A stretch of DNA of 64,000 nucleotides from Streptomyces sp. HUAS 15-9 (GTDB lineage: Bacteria > Actinomycetota > Actinomycetes > Streptomycetales > Streptomycetaceae): assembly GCF_025642155.1 (NCBI RefSeq), contig NZ_CP106798.1:4402001-4466000 (forward strand), read 5' to 3'. Each line of letters begins with the position of its first letter. Positions within the stretch are counted from its first letter, which is position 1. Position numbers and translations under genes: made by a program. Shown here piece after piece: positions 12,338 through 21,318 of the stretch. The notes below the pieces were generated by a model. The model did not search any database, was not told the origin of the DNA, and was given only the letters and a program-made list of their open reading frames with translations.

Positions 12338-14932
12338 ATGGCCGACGAGAACACTCCTGTCACCCCTGAAGACAGCGGCGAGGCGATCGTCCGCGTCGAG
12401 CCCGTCGGGCTCGAGACGGAGATGCAGCGCTCGTACCTCGACTACGCGATGTCCGTCATCGTCTCCCGCGCTCTGCCCGACGTCCGTGACGGTCTCAAGC
12501 CCGTCCACCGCCGTGTCCTGTACGCCATGTACGACGGGGGCTACCGCCCCGAGCGCGGCTTCTACAAGTGCGCCCGCGTCGTCGGCGACGTCATGGGCAA
12601 TTACCACCCGCACGGCGACAGCTCCATCTACGACGCGCTGGTGCGTCTCGCCCAGCCGTGGGCGATGCGGATGCCGCTCGTCGACTCCAACGGCAACTTC
12701 GGCTCCCCGGGCAACGACCCGGCGGCCGCCATGCGCTACACCGAGTGCAAGATGGCGCCGCTGTCGATGGAGATGGTCCGTGACATCGACGAGGAGACCG
12801 TCGACTTCACGGACAACTACGACGGCCGCTCCCAGGAGCCGACCGTCCTGCCTGCCCGCTTCCCGAACCTGCTGATCAACGGCTCGGCCGGGATCGCGGT
12901 CGGTATGGCGACCAACATCCCGCCGCACAACCTGCGGGAGGTCGCGGCCGGCGCCCAGTGGTACCTGGAGAACCCGGAGGCCTCGCACGAGGAGCTCCTC
13001 GACGCGCTCGTCGAGCGCATCAAGGGCCCGGACTTCCCCACCGGCGCGCTCGTGGTGGGCCGCAAGGGCATCGAGGAGGCCTACCGCACGGGCCGCGGCT
13101 CGATCACCATGCGCGCGGTCGTCGAGGTCGAGGAGATCCAGAACCGCCAGTGCCTGGTGGTGACGGAGCTGCCGTACCAGGTCAACCCGGACAACCTGGC
13201 GCAGAAGATCGCCGACCTGGTGAAGGACGGCAAGATCGGCGGCATCGCCGACGTCCGTGACGAGACCTCCTCGCGCACGGGCCAGCGCCTGGTCATCGTC
13301 CTGAAGCGGGACGCGGTCGCCAAGGTCGTGCTGAACAACCTCTACAAGCACACCGACCTGCAGACGAACTTCGGCGCCAACATGCTGGCGCTGGTCGACG
13401 GAGTGCCCCGCACCCTGTCCCTGGACGCGTTCATCCGGCACTGGGTGACGCACCAGATCGAGGTCATCGTCCGCCGTACGCGCTTCAGGCTACGCAAGGC
13501 CGAGGAGCGGGCGCACATCCTGCGCGGTCTGCTGAAGGCCCTGGACGCCATCGACGAGGTCATCGCCCTGATCCGGGGCAGCGAGACCGTCGAGGTCGCG
13601 CGCACGGGCCTGATGGGTCTCCTGGAGATCGACGAGATCCAGGCGAACGCCATCCTCGAGATGCAGCTGCGCCGACTGGCCGCCCTGGAGCGCCAGAAGA
13701 TCGTCCAGGAGCACGACGAACTCCAGGCGAAGATCACCGAGTACAACGCGATCCTCGCCTCGCCGGTCCGCCAGCGCGGCATCGTCAGCGCGGAGCTCGC
13801 CGCGATCGTCGAGAAGTTCGGCGAGGACCGCAAGACCATGCTGGTGCCCTACGACGGTGACATGTCCATCGAGGACCTCATCGCCGAGGAGGACATCGTG
13901 GTCACCGTCTCGCGCGGTGGCTACGTCAAGCGCACCAAGACCGTCGACTACCGGGCGCAGAAGCGCGGCGGCAAGGGTGTGCGTGGTACGAAGCTGAAGG
14001 AAGACGACATCGTCGACCACTTCTTCGTCTCGACCACGCACCACTGGCTGCTGTTCTTCACGAACAAGGGCCGGGTGTACCGGGCGAAGGCGTACGAGCT
14101 TCCGGACGCCGGGCGTGACGCGCGCGGGCAGCATGTCGCGAACCTGCTGGCCTTCCAGCCGGACGAGTCGATCGCCGAGATCCTCGCGATCCGGGACTAC
14201 GAGGCGGCCCCGTACCTGGTGCTGGCCACCAAGGGGGGTCTGGTCAAGAAGACCTCGCTGAAGGACTACGACTCGCCGCGCTCGGGTGGTGTGATCGCCA
14301 TCAACCTGCGGGAGCGTGAGGACGGATCCGATGACGAACTGATCGGGGCCGAGCTCGTTTCGGCCGATGATGATCTGCTGCTGATCAGCAAGAAGGCGCA
14401 GTCGATCAGGTTCACCGCTACGGACGAGTCGCTGCGGCCGATGGGCCGTGCCACCTCGGGTGTCAAGGGCATGAGTTTCCGCGAGGGCGATGAACTCTTG
14501 TCGATGAATGTTGTTCGACCCGGTACGTTCGTGTTCACTGCCACGGACGGCGGGTACGCGAAGCGGACCGTCGTCGACGAGTACCGCGTTCAGGGTCGCG
14601 GTGGCCTCGGCATCAAGGCCGCCAAGATCGTGGAGGACCGTGGATCGCTCGTCGGCGCGCTGGTGGTCGAGGAGACCGACGAGATCCTCGCCATCACGCT
14701 GTCCGGCGGTGTGATTCGTACGCGAGTCAACGAGGTCAGGGAGACGGGCCGTGACACCATGGGCGTCCAACTGATCAACCTGGGCAAGCGCGATGCCGTG
14801 GTCGGTATCGCCCGAAACGCCGAGGCGGGGCGCGAGGCGGAGGAGGTCGACGGCGAGGATGTCGTGGACGAGACCGCCGAGGGTGCCGCGGCCACCGGCA
14901 CGGACGAGGGTGAGGCGCCCTCGGCCGAGTAG
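12338..14932 (+). CDS. gyrA: DNA gyrase subunit A
   Basis: Breakage-reunion subunit of gyrase, 864 residues. The catalytic tyrosine is Tyr134 in [10 protein letters not shown]. The quinolone-resistance region reads [11 protein letters not shown], with Ser95 and Asp99 at the positions of E. coli Ser83 and Asp87, so no classical resistance change is seen there. The C-terminal domain (about 520-830) shows the beta-pinwheel repeats that wrap DNA, followed by an acidic tail. It lies 42 bp after gyrB with a good AGGAAGGA ribosome binding site. Confidence 0.97.
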   Translation: MADENTPVTPEDSGEAIVRVEPVGLETEMQRSYLDYAMSVIVSRALPDVRDGLKPVHRRVLYAMYDGGYRPERGFYKCARVVGDVMGNYHPHGDSSIYDALVRLAQPWAMRMPLVDSNGNFGSPGNDPAAAMRYTECKMAPLSMEMVRDIDEETVDFTDNYDGRSQEPTVLPARFPNLLINGSAGIAVGMATNIPPHNLREVAAGAQWYLENPEASHEELLDALVERIKGPDFPTGALVVGRKGIEEAYRTGRGSITMRAVVEVEEIQNRQCLVVTELPYQVNPDNLAQKIADLVKDGKIGGIADVRDETSSRTGQRLVIVLKRDAVAKVVLNNLYKHTDLQTNFGANMLALVDGVPRTLSLDAFIRHWVTHQIEVIVRRTRFRLRKAEERAHILRGLLKALDAIDEVIALIRGSETVEVARTGLMGLLEIDEIQANAILEMQLRRLAALERQKIVQEHDELQAKITEYNAILASPVRQRGIVSAELAAIVEKFGEDRKTMLVPYDGDMSIEDLIAEEDIVVTVSRGGYVKRTKTVDYRAQKRGGKGVRGTKLKEDDIVDHFFVSTTHHWLLFFTNKGRVYRAKAYELPDAGRDARGQHVANLLAFQPDESIAEILAIRDYEAAPYLVLATKGGLVKKTSLKDYDSPRSGGVIAINLREREDGSDDELIGAELVSADDDLLLISKKAQSIRFTATDESLRPMGRATSGVKGMSFREGDELLSMNVVRPGTFVFTATDGGYAKRTVVDEYRVQGRGGLGIKAAKIVEDRGSLVGALVVEETDEILAITLSGGVIRTRVNEVRETGRDTMGVQLINLGKRDAVVGIARNAEAGREAEEVDGEDVVDETAEGAAATGTDEGEAPSAE

Positions 14933-14950
14933 CACGAGGAGTGAGTCAGC

Positions 14951-15752
14951 GTGAGCGGAGCCACGGGCGCCGGTCCGGTCGGTAGCCCGACCGGGACCTC
15001 TGCCGGGATGCACGACGACGGCAGCGGCCGTGGCTCCGCCACGAACGCGGGAACCCCGACGGACCCGCACACGACCAATCTCAAGCCGGTCAAGTCCTCC
15101 GGGACCGACTCGCACTCGCCCGACACTCATGGATCCCAGGGGGGAACTGTGACGGACACCCGAGGCCCGCAGACCCAGCAGCACGCGGCTGGAGCGGGCC
15201 CGGCCGCTCCGGGCGCCCAGCCCCCGGCCGACGCCCCCGAGGCGCAGGCCGCTTCGCCGCTGCCCGGCGAGCGCCGAGCAGCAGCAGCCCTCCGGGCCCT
15301 ACCATCCGCCGCAGGCCTACCCGGCGCAGGCTCCGGCGGGTGCCGTACGCCGGGCGCGCACCGGCGCGCGCACCACGCCCCGCACCCGCAAGGCGCGGCT
15401 GCGCGTGGCCAAGGCCGACCCGTGGTCGGTGATGAAGGTCAGCTTCCTGCTCTCCATCGCGCTGGGCATCTGCACGATCGTCGCGTCCGCCGTGCTGTGG
15501 ATGGTCATGAACGCGATGGGCGTGTTCTCGACGGTCGGCGGAACCATCTCGGAGGCGACCGGCTCGAACGAGGCCAACGGCTTCGACCTGCAGGCCTTCC
15601 TGTCCCTCCCGCACGTCCTGATGTTCGCGACGATCATCGCGGTGATCGATGTCGTCCTCGCGACGGCCCTGGCCACCCTCGGCGCGTTCATCTACAACCT
15701 CTCCGCGGGCTTCGTCGGCGGTGTCGAACTGACGCTGGCCGAGGACGAGTGA
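14951..15752 (+). CDS. DUF3566 membrane protein (apparent 1-base frameshift)
   Basis: Actinobacterial DUF3566 protein, found next to gyrA across the group; function unknown. The first part, from GTG 14951, is a long low-complexity Gly/Pro/Thr-rich cytosolic region. The conserved part (AKADPWSVMKVSFLLSIALG, then a second hydrophobic segment LPHVLMFATIIAVIDVVLATALATLG, ending LAEDE) lies in a different frame. Removing one G at about 15276 joins the two frames through a natural Gln-rich stretch (ERQQQQPSGPYHPPQ), giving about 266 residues. The conserved domain is intact in its own frame, which suggests a base-calling error rather than decay. Confidence 0.85.
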
Positions 15753-15861
15753 CCGTCGCACGAACGTTCGCTGACAGTCCTCCGACAACCGATTTTGGGA
15801 CTGCCCCGGTCGTGCGCTAATCTTCAGGAGTCAGCGCGCGGGACACACCGCAGAGCGCGGC

Positions 15862-15938
15862 GGGGCTATAGCTCAGTTGGTTAGAGCGCATCCCTGATAA
15901 GGATGAGGCCACAGGTTCAAATCCTGTTAGCCCCACCA
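15862..15938 (+). tRNA. tRNA-Ile (GAT)
   Basis: The cloverleaf can be drawn by hand: acceptor GGGGCTA/TAGCCCC, D-loop AGCTCAGTTGGTTAGAGC, anticodon loop CTGATAA with anticodon GAT, and T-arm GGTTCAAATCC. Mature CCA is encoded (15936-15938). Confidence 0.97.
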
Positions 15939-15943
15939 GCATG

Positions 15944-15977
15944 AAGACCCCCGGTCCAGCAAGGGCCGGGGGTCTTC
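15944..15977 (+). terminator. Terminator after tRNA-Ile
   Basis: Hairpin AAGACCCCCGGTCC / GGGCCGGGGGTCTT with a 5-base loop immediately after the tRNA. No long T run follows, as is common in actinobacteria. Confidence 0.75.
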
Positions 15978-15979
15978 GC

Positions 15980-16016
15980 GTGTTGTGGCACGTCAGGTTC
16001 GTGTTGTGGCATGTCA
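15980..16016. repeat. Two direct repeats GTGTTGTGGCAYGTCA
   Basis: Two 16-bp copies (15980-15995 and 16001-16016) differ at one base and are spaced exactly 21 bp start to start, i.e. two helical turns. They sit in the gap between tRNA-Ile and the 3' end of the nSTAND gene. No function is assigned. The rest of 15978-16217 shows no supported gene. Confidence 0.6.
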
Positions 16017-16217
16017 TGCTCCTGGGCGGGCGAGAACGCCCGGCGGCGCATGAATCGGTGCAGCAAAAGACCCGACCGCTGGCGACGGGGGATGCACCAG
16101 CGATCGGGCTGTGGCCAACAGTAACAAGGGTGCTGGCGCCATGGGAGCCGACCGCTCTGCTGCACCGAGCAGTTGTGATCGGGATCACGCAAGCGCTGTC
16201 CGGAACGGTCGGTGACG

Positions 16218-19200
16218 TCACCGGTCGCAAGGCGGCTCGTACGAGAGCCTGGGCAGGTACTCCTGCCACTTCTCCGGCGTCAGAACGCCCCGGGTGATCG
16301 AGCAGATGTGGTCGATCGCCTCGTCCACGTCCAGCTTCCACAGCCGCACGGTGTCGGCGCCGCTGGACACCCCGAGCATGTGGCTGTTGGGGCTGAACGA
16401 CAGGAAGTTGCCCGTCTTGGCGTTGGGGCTCATCGACTGGCCGATGGGAGAGGCCGAGGAGGGGTGGGCGACGTTCCACAGCCGGACCGTGTCGTCGTTG
16501 CCGCCGCTGGCCAGCGTGCGGCCGTCCTGGCTGAACGTCAGCGACACGACCGCCTCGGTGTGGCCGCTGGGAACGGGGCCGAGCCCGGTCGCCCGCACGG
16601 GGTGGGCGACGTTCCACAGCCGGACCGTGCCGTCGTCGCTGCCGCTGGCCAGCGTGTGGCCGTCGGGGCTGTAGGCGAGCGCGTTGACCGGCCCCAGGTG
16701 CTCCTTGAGGGGAGCGCCGAGGACGGTGGCGTGACGTGGGTCGGTCACGTTCCACAGGCGGACCGTCGTATCGGCGCTGCCACTGGCGAGGGTGCGGCCG
16801 TCCGGGCTGAAGACGAGCGCGTTGACGTATCCGGTGTGGCCGGTGAGGAGCTTGCCCAGGCGCCTCGGGCGGGCCGGGTCGGTGATGTCCAGCAGCTGGA
16901 TGGTCCGGTCGTCGTAGTCGGCGGCCAGGGTGCGGCCGTCGGGGCTGATGGCCAGCGCGTCGCCGCCCGCGAACCGGGTCCGCAGCGCGAGCGGCCGGCC
17001 GTGGGCGACGGGATCACCGGGATCGGCGACGTTCCACAGCTGCACCGTGTTGCTGGTCCCGGTCAGCACGGCGAGCGTGCGGCCGTCGGGGGAGAACACC
17101 AGCGACCGCAGGTCCCGCTCCCCGGTCGTGAAGGGCTCGCTCAGCAGGACGGGCCGGTCGGGGCTCTGCACGTTCCACAGCCGCACCCGCCCGTCGCGCG
17201 CGGCCGTGGCGAGCACCCGCCCGTCCGGGCGGTACGCCCCGATCCGGCCGATCATGTCCGAGGCCGGGATCGACCACAACCGCACCTTGTTGTCCCCGCT
17301 GCCGGTGGCCAGGGTCCGCCCGTCGGGGCTGAAGCCCACCGCGTACATCTCGCCGCTGCTGCCCGCGAGGGGCTCGCCGACCTGGGACGGGTAGGCCGGA
17401 TTGCGGACGTTCCACAGGCTCGCCGTGCTGTCGGCGCTGCCGGCGGCGAGCATGGTGCCGTCCGGGCTGAAGGCCACCGACCAGATGGGACCGGTGTGCC
17501 CGGTGAGCGGCGCGCCGAACTGGCGGGCACGGCGCGGTGAGCTCACGTCCCACAGGCGGATGGTGTCGTCCGCGCTGCCGGAGGCGAGGGTGCGGCCGTC
17601 GGGGCTGAAGGCGACCGAGTGCACGGTGGAGGTGTGGCCGGTGAGCGGGGTGCCGAGCGGCGCCGGACGGCGTGGGTCGGTGGTGTTCCACAGCAGGATC
17701 GTGTTGTCGTCGCCCCCGGCCGCCAGCGTGTGGCCGTCGGGGCTGAAGGCCACGGAGCGTACGGCGCCGGTGTGGCCGGTCAGGGTGGAGAGCGAGGTGG
17801 GCCGGGCCGGTGCGTGTACGTCCCACAGGCGTACGGTGCGATCTTCGTCCGCGGCGGCCAGGGTGCGGCCGTCCGGGCTGAAGGCGAGCAGGTAGATCGT
17901 GCCGTCGTGGCCGGTCAGGGGCTTGCCGAGGGCGCGCGGGTGCGCGGGGTCCCGTACGTCCCACAGCCGGATCGTCCCGTCGTCCGCGGCGCTGGCGAGG
18001 GTGTGGCCGTCGGGGCTGAAGACCGCGGTGCTCACCCAACTGGTGTGGCCGGTGAGGGGCTTGCCGAGGGGCCTCGGGTGGGTCGGGTCGGTCACGTCCC
18101 ACAGCCGGACGGTCCGGTCGTAGCTGGCGGTGGCCAGGACGTGGCCGTTCGGGCTGAACGTGGTGAGGTAGACGGCGCCGGTGTGGCCCAGGAGGGGGGT
18201 GGCCAGCGGGGCGTTGACGATCGAGATCAGCCGGCTGTTCGTGCCCTCGTCGTCGGGCCGCAGACCGTGCGCCACCAGGTCGAGCTGGGCGGACAGCGAC
18301 GGGTCCGTGTACTGGACGCGGTCGGCCTCGGCGACCACCTGCTGGAACACCGCGTCGTCGCGCTGCTGGCGGGCGATCACCGCCGAGCCGACGGCCAGTA
18401 CGGCCAGGACGACCAGGGCCGACACGGCGGCACGGCTGATCCACACCGTGCGCCTGCGCAGCCGGACCGAAGCCTCCAGGAACTCCACCGCGCTCCTGGT
18501 GAGGAAGGTGTCACCGGCGGACTTCACCCAGTTGTGGGCCTGCTCCAGCCTGGAACCCCGGTAGAGCAGTGACGTGTCGCGCTCGGAGTCCTCCCAGGAC
18601 CGGCCGTCCTCCTCCAGTCGCTGGCGCAGCAGGTTGCCGCCCCGGTCCTCGTCGATCCAGTCGCGCAGCCGGGGCCAGGCGTGCAGCAGCGCCTCATGGG
18701 TGATCTCGACGGTCTCCGCGTCCAGGGTCACCAGCCGGGCACGCACCAGAGCCTCCAGCGACTCCTCCGTCTTGCCGGGGTCCGTCGACTCCTGGGCCAG
18801 CTGGCGTCGAGTGCCCCGGCGACGGGTGGCCTGGGTGTCCTCGCTCAGCCGGACCAGCCTGAGCAGGAGCAGCCGCGCGGCCGCGCGGGCCGCCGGGTCG
18901 AGGCCGGACCAGGCCCGTTCGGCGGTCGCCGCCACCGCCCCCTGGATGCCGCCCGCCGCGCGGTAGCCGGCCAGGCTCAGCCGTCCCGCCTTGCGCCGCT
19001 GCCAGGTGGCGAGCAGGGCGTGGGACAACAGCGGCAGTACGCCGGCGTCGTGCGCACCCCGGGGGCCGTCGGCGCTCACCTCCCGGACTATCAGCTCCGC
19101 GAGCCCCGGCTCGAGTTCCACACCGACGGCCTTGGCCGGACCCGTCACCGCCTCGCGCAGTTCCGCCGTGGTCAGCGGGCCGAGGACCATGTGCCGGTGC

Positions 19201-20219
19201 TGCAGCGCGTCGGCGAGTTCGGGGTGGCGCAGGCACTGGTCGTAGAAGTCGGCGCGTATGCCCAGGACCACGAGCACGGGGGCCGGGTCGTCAGGGCCGC
19301 CGGGTGAGCAGGCGGTGTGCAGCAGCCGGACGAAGGTGCGCCTGCTCGTCTCGTCGGAGCAGAGGGTGAACGCCTCTTCGAACTGGTCCACGATGACGAC
19401 CGGACGGGCGGCCCCGGGCGCCTCGCGCCGCGCCCATGCCGTCACGGCCTCCCGCACCGCCCGATCGAACTCCGGGGTGCCGGGTTCCTCCTTCGGGGAG
19501 AGGACCTTCTCCAGTTCGGGGATGCGGCGGACCAGTTCCGCGAGCGGATCGGCGCCGGGCATGAGCTGCAGGACGCCCCGGGCCGGGCCGTCCTCGTCGT
19601 CCGCCGCGCCGCTCTGCAGCGCGGGCACCAGACCGGCGTTCAGCAGGGAGGACTTCCCCGCGCCCGAGGCCCCGACGAGCACGACCAGACCACCGGTCCG
19701 CTCGGCGGCGCGGAGCTGGGCGACCAGGGCGTCCGTGCTGCGCTCGCGGCCGAAGAACCACCGGGCGTCCTGCCTGCGGTACGAGGCGAGCCCCCGGTAC
19801 GGGCACACGCCGGGGACGGCCCGGACGTCGGCCGGAGCCTGTTCCTCATCCTCCGCGGATCCCGCGGCCCGGTCGCCCACCGGGTCGGCCACCGCGCGCT
19901 CCCACAGACGCTGCCACTGGGCCAGGTCGTACAGGCCCGCGGAGACCGGCGCGGGCTGCGAGCGCCGGGCCTGGGGGATCAGTACGTGCAGCACCGCGGC
20001 GAGCGCGGCGAACTGGGCCGGTACGTTCTTCGCCCTCCGCCAGTCGCTGATCCGCTGGGCGGACACCCGTACCGGGCGCCCTCGTTCGTCGACCCGGTGA
20101 AGCCGGTCGACCGCCTCGGCCACGCGTTTGAGGGGAGGGTTTCCCGCCTCCTTGTACAGCAGCGCGAGACGTTCCGCGAAGGCTGTTCGTGCCCCTGAGT
20201 CGGAACTCAAGGTGTCCAC
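16218..20219 (-). CDS. nSTAND-type NTPase with C-terminal WD40 propeller(s)
   Basis: Large 1333-residue signalling NTPase. The N-terminal 80 residues look like a helical DNA/protein-binding region (AQRISDWRRAKNVP resembles an HTH). After the CPYRGLASYRRQDARWFFGRE motif typical of nSTAND1 proteins comes Walker A at 183-190 (GASGAGKS), then Walker B VVIVDQFEEAF and a winged-helix-like region (ITHEALLHAWPRLRDWI). A transmembrane helix near residue 600 (ALVVLAVLAVGSAVI) precedes about 14 WD40 repeats (LLGHTGAVYLTTFSPNGHVLATASYDRTVRLWDV and relatives), enough for two propellers. Such proteins act as sensors that oligomerise on ligand binding. Roles in defence or development are known for relatives, but none can be assigned here. 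It stands alone, with no obvious effector neighbour. Confidence 0.85.
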   Translation of the reverse strand: MDTLSSDSGARTAFAERLALLYKEAGNPPLKRVAEAVDRLHRVDERGRPVRVSAQRISDWRRAKNVPAQFAALAAVLHVLIPQARRSQPAPVSAGLYDLAQWQRLWERAVADPVGDRAAGSAEDEEQAPADVRAVPGVCPYRGLASYRRQDARWFFGRERSTDALVAQLRAAERTGGLVVLVGASGAGKSSLLNAGLVPALQSGAADDEDGPARGVLQLMPGADPLAELVRRIPELEKVLSPKEEPGTPEFDRAVREAVTAWARREAPGAARPVVIVDQFEEAFTLCSDETSRRTFVRLLHTACSPGGPDDPAPVLVVLGIRADFYDQCLRHPELADALQHRHMVLGPLTTAELREAVTGPAKAVGVELEPGLAELIVREVSADGPRGAHDAGVLPLLSHALLATWQRRKAGRLSLAGYRAAGGIQGAVAATAERAWSGLDPAARAAARLLLLRLVRLSEDTQATRRRGTRRQLAQESTDPGKTEESLEALVRARLVTLDAETVEITHEALLHAWPRLRDWIDEDRGGNLLRQRLEEDGRSWEDSERDTSLLYRGSRLEQAHNWVKSAGDTFLTRSAVEFLEASVRLRRRTVWISRAAVSALVVLAVLAVGSAVIARQQRDDAVFQQVVAEADRVQYTDPSLSAQLDLVAHGLRPDDEGTNSRLISIVNAPLATPLLGHTGAVYLTTFSPNGHVLATASYDRTVRLWDVTDPTHPRPLGKPLTGHTSWVSTAVFSPDGHTLASAADDGTIRLWDVRDPAHPRALGKPLTGHDGTIYLLAFSPDGRTLAAADEDRTVRLWDVHAPARPTSLSTLTGHTGAVRSVAFSPDGHTLAAGGDDNTILLWNTTDPRRPAPLGTPLTGHTSTVHSVAFSPDGRTLASGSADDTIRLWDVSSPRRARQFGAPLTGHTGPIWSVAFSPDGTMLAAGSADSTASLWNVRNPAYPSQVGEPLAGSSGEMYAVGFSPDGRTLATGSGDNKVRLWSIPASDMIGRIGAYRPDGRVLATAARDGRVRLWNVQSPDRPVLLSEPFTTGERDLRSLVFSPDGRTLAVLTGTSNTVQLWNVADPGDPVAHGRPLALRTRFAGGDALAISPDGRTLAADYDDRTIQLLDITDPARPRRLGKLLTGHTGYVNALVFSPDGRTLASGSADTTVRLWNVTDPRHATVLGAPLKEHLGPVNALAYSPDGHTLASGSDDGTVRLWNVAHPVRATGLGPVPSGHTEAVVSLTFSQDGRTLASGGNDDTVRLWNVAHPSSASPIGQSMSPNAKTGNFLSFSPNSHMLGVSSGADTVRLWKLDVDEAIDHICSITRGVLTPEKWQEYLPRLSYEPPCDR

Positions 20220-20625
20220 CCCTTACTTCCCCCCGCACCTGGGCATCCGGACCGGAAAACCCACTCTATCCGGCTGACCTGCGAGGAAGCCGGTACCCGG
20301 ACGCCCGAGCCTCCTCGGCGGGGGCCTCGACTGGCAGGATTCCGCCGTAGGGGCGGGTCCCGCGGACGCCGCCCGGACAGGCCACCTGCTCAGCGTTCGA
20401 AGAGACAGCTCACGACGCCGCATGTTCTCGGTCACCTTCCGGCGGACTCACCGGACGGCGGTGTCGCTCTCGTCGTACGAGCTTGAAGGACCCGTGCGGA
20501 CAGTCCCTCGAGGGCTGTCTCCAACCCACCTCGGGTCCGGCCTCCTCCGCGTCGTTCGGCGCCGGTCCCCACGTGGGGAGGGACCGGAGCCGAACGACGC
20601 GGCACAGCAGAGGTCCCGGTTCCGG
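20220..20625. other. Intergenic region with nSTAND promoter
   Basis: About 400 bp between two leftward genes. It must hold the promoter of the nSTAND gene (reverse strand) and contains the long inverted repeat described separately. I see no supported gene. Confidence 0.4.
20547..20602 (-). terminator. Long inverted repeat, probable terminator
   Basis: Arms 20547-20569 and 20580-20602 (CCGCGTCGTTCGGC...GGTCCC and its complement) pair over 23 positions with one mismatch around a 10-base loop that itself contains CACGTG. It lies just downstream of the leftward gene ending at 20626, so it probably terminates that transcript. There is no T tract. Confidence 0.6.
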
Positions 20626-21147
20626 TCAGCGGATCCAGCCCGCGGCACGAGCGGCGGCGACCGCGTGTCCCTCCGTGTCCTCGGCCGCGTCGTTCAGGGA
20701 CGGGTCCCTTCCCGCAGCCGTCCCGCCCGCCGCGACCGCGGCGGCCCGGGAGGCGGCCAGGGCCGCGCGCAGCGCCTCGACGGCTTCGGTGCGGTCGTCG
20801 CGCGACTGGGCCACCTGCGCGGCCAGCGCCGCGGCGGCCGCGGCGTTCCGGGCGCACCGGGCGTCCGCCGCCGGGTCGGGTGCCCTCTCGGTGAGCGCGG
20901 TGATCGACTCCCCGGACAGGCGCAGGGCGTTGGCGGCCCGTCCGACGGGGCTCTTCGGCACGATCTCGGCCGCGTCCCGCTCGATTCCGGCGTGCCGGCA
21001 CATGGCCGCGGCGCGGTCGTACGCGCTGTTCGCGCGGGCGGAGTGAAGTTTCCTGAGCGCCTCCACCGACACCGGATCCCCTACGCCCCGTACGCCCCGT
21101 ACGACCCGTACGTCCTGTGCGTCTTGCGTGTCTCGCGGTTCAGCCAT
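20626..21147 (-). CDS. Hypothetical Ala/Arg-rich helical protein
   Basis: Protein of 173 residues that I do not recognise. I chose ATG 21147 (MAEPRDTQDAQDVRVV) because GAGGAGG precedes it at good spacing; longer upstream frames run through the opposite-strand amidohydrolase. The N-terminal segment is repetitive (RVVRGVRGVGDPV, encoded by repeated CGTACG-type units). The rest is rich in Ala, Arg and Asp and predicted all-helical, with two Cys. No signal peptide or membrane helix. It is divergent from the amidohydrolase operon. Confidence 0.65.
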   Translation of the reverse strand: MAEPRDTQDAQDVRVVRGVRGVGDPVSVEALRKLHSARANSAYDRAAAMCRHAGIERDAAEIVPKSPVGRAANALRLSGESITALTERAPDPAADARCARNAAAAAALAAQVAQSRDDRTEAVEALRAALAASRAAAVAAGGTAAGRDPSLNDAAEDTEGHAVAAARAAGWIR

Positions 21148-21272
21148 CCCTGCCTCCTCGTTCGCCCGTACGACGCCTGACGCTGCTCGGCGGCGCGGGC
21201 AGGGTGTCACGACGGGGGCGAAGAGACCAGAAGCGCGCCCTTGCCCGTCAAGGGGGCCGGTCCTAACCTGTT

Positions 21273-21289
21273 TCTGACGGTCCGTCAGA
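21273..21289. promoter_or_regulatory. Palindromic operator upstream of the amidohydrolase operon
   Basis: TCTGACGGTCCGTCAGA, a perfect 8-bp inverted repeat around one central base, 30 bp before the amidohydrolase start. TGACGGTCCGTCA-type palindromes are typical TetR-family operators in actinobacteria, but no tetR gene is adjacent here. Confidence 0.65.
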
Positions 21290-21318
21290 TATTGCATCGG
21301 CCAGTGAGAGGCGAGGCC

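Noticed and set aside
15862..16100. Integrative element att site at tRNA-Ile
   Set aside because: No second copy of the tRNA 3' end and no integrase gene were found in the window.
16294..18200. CRISPR-like array of repeated units
   Set aside because: The regular repeats are codons of WD40 repeats (SPDGRTLA...VRLW); they vary and lack spacers.
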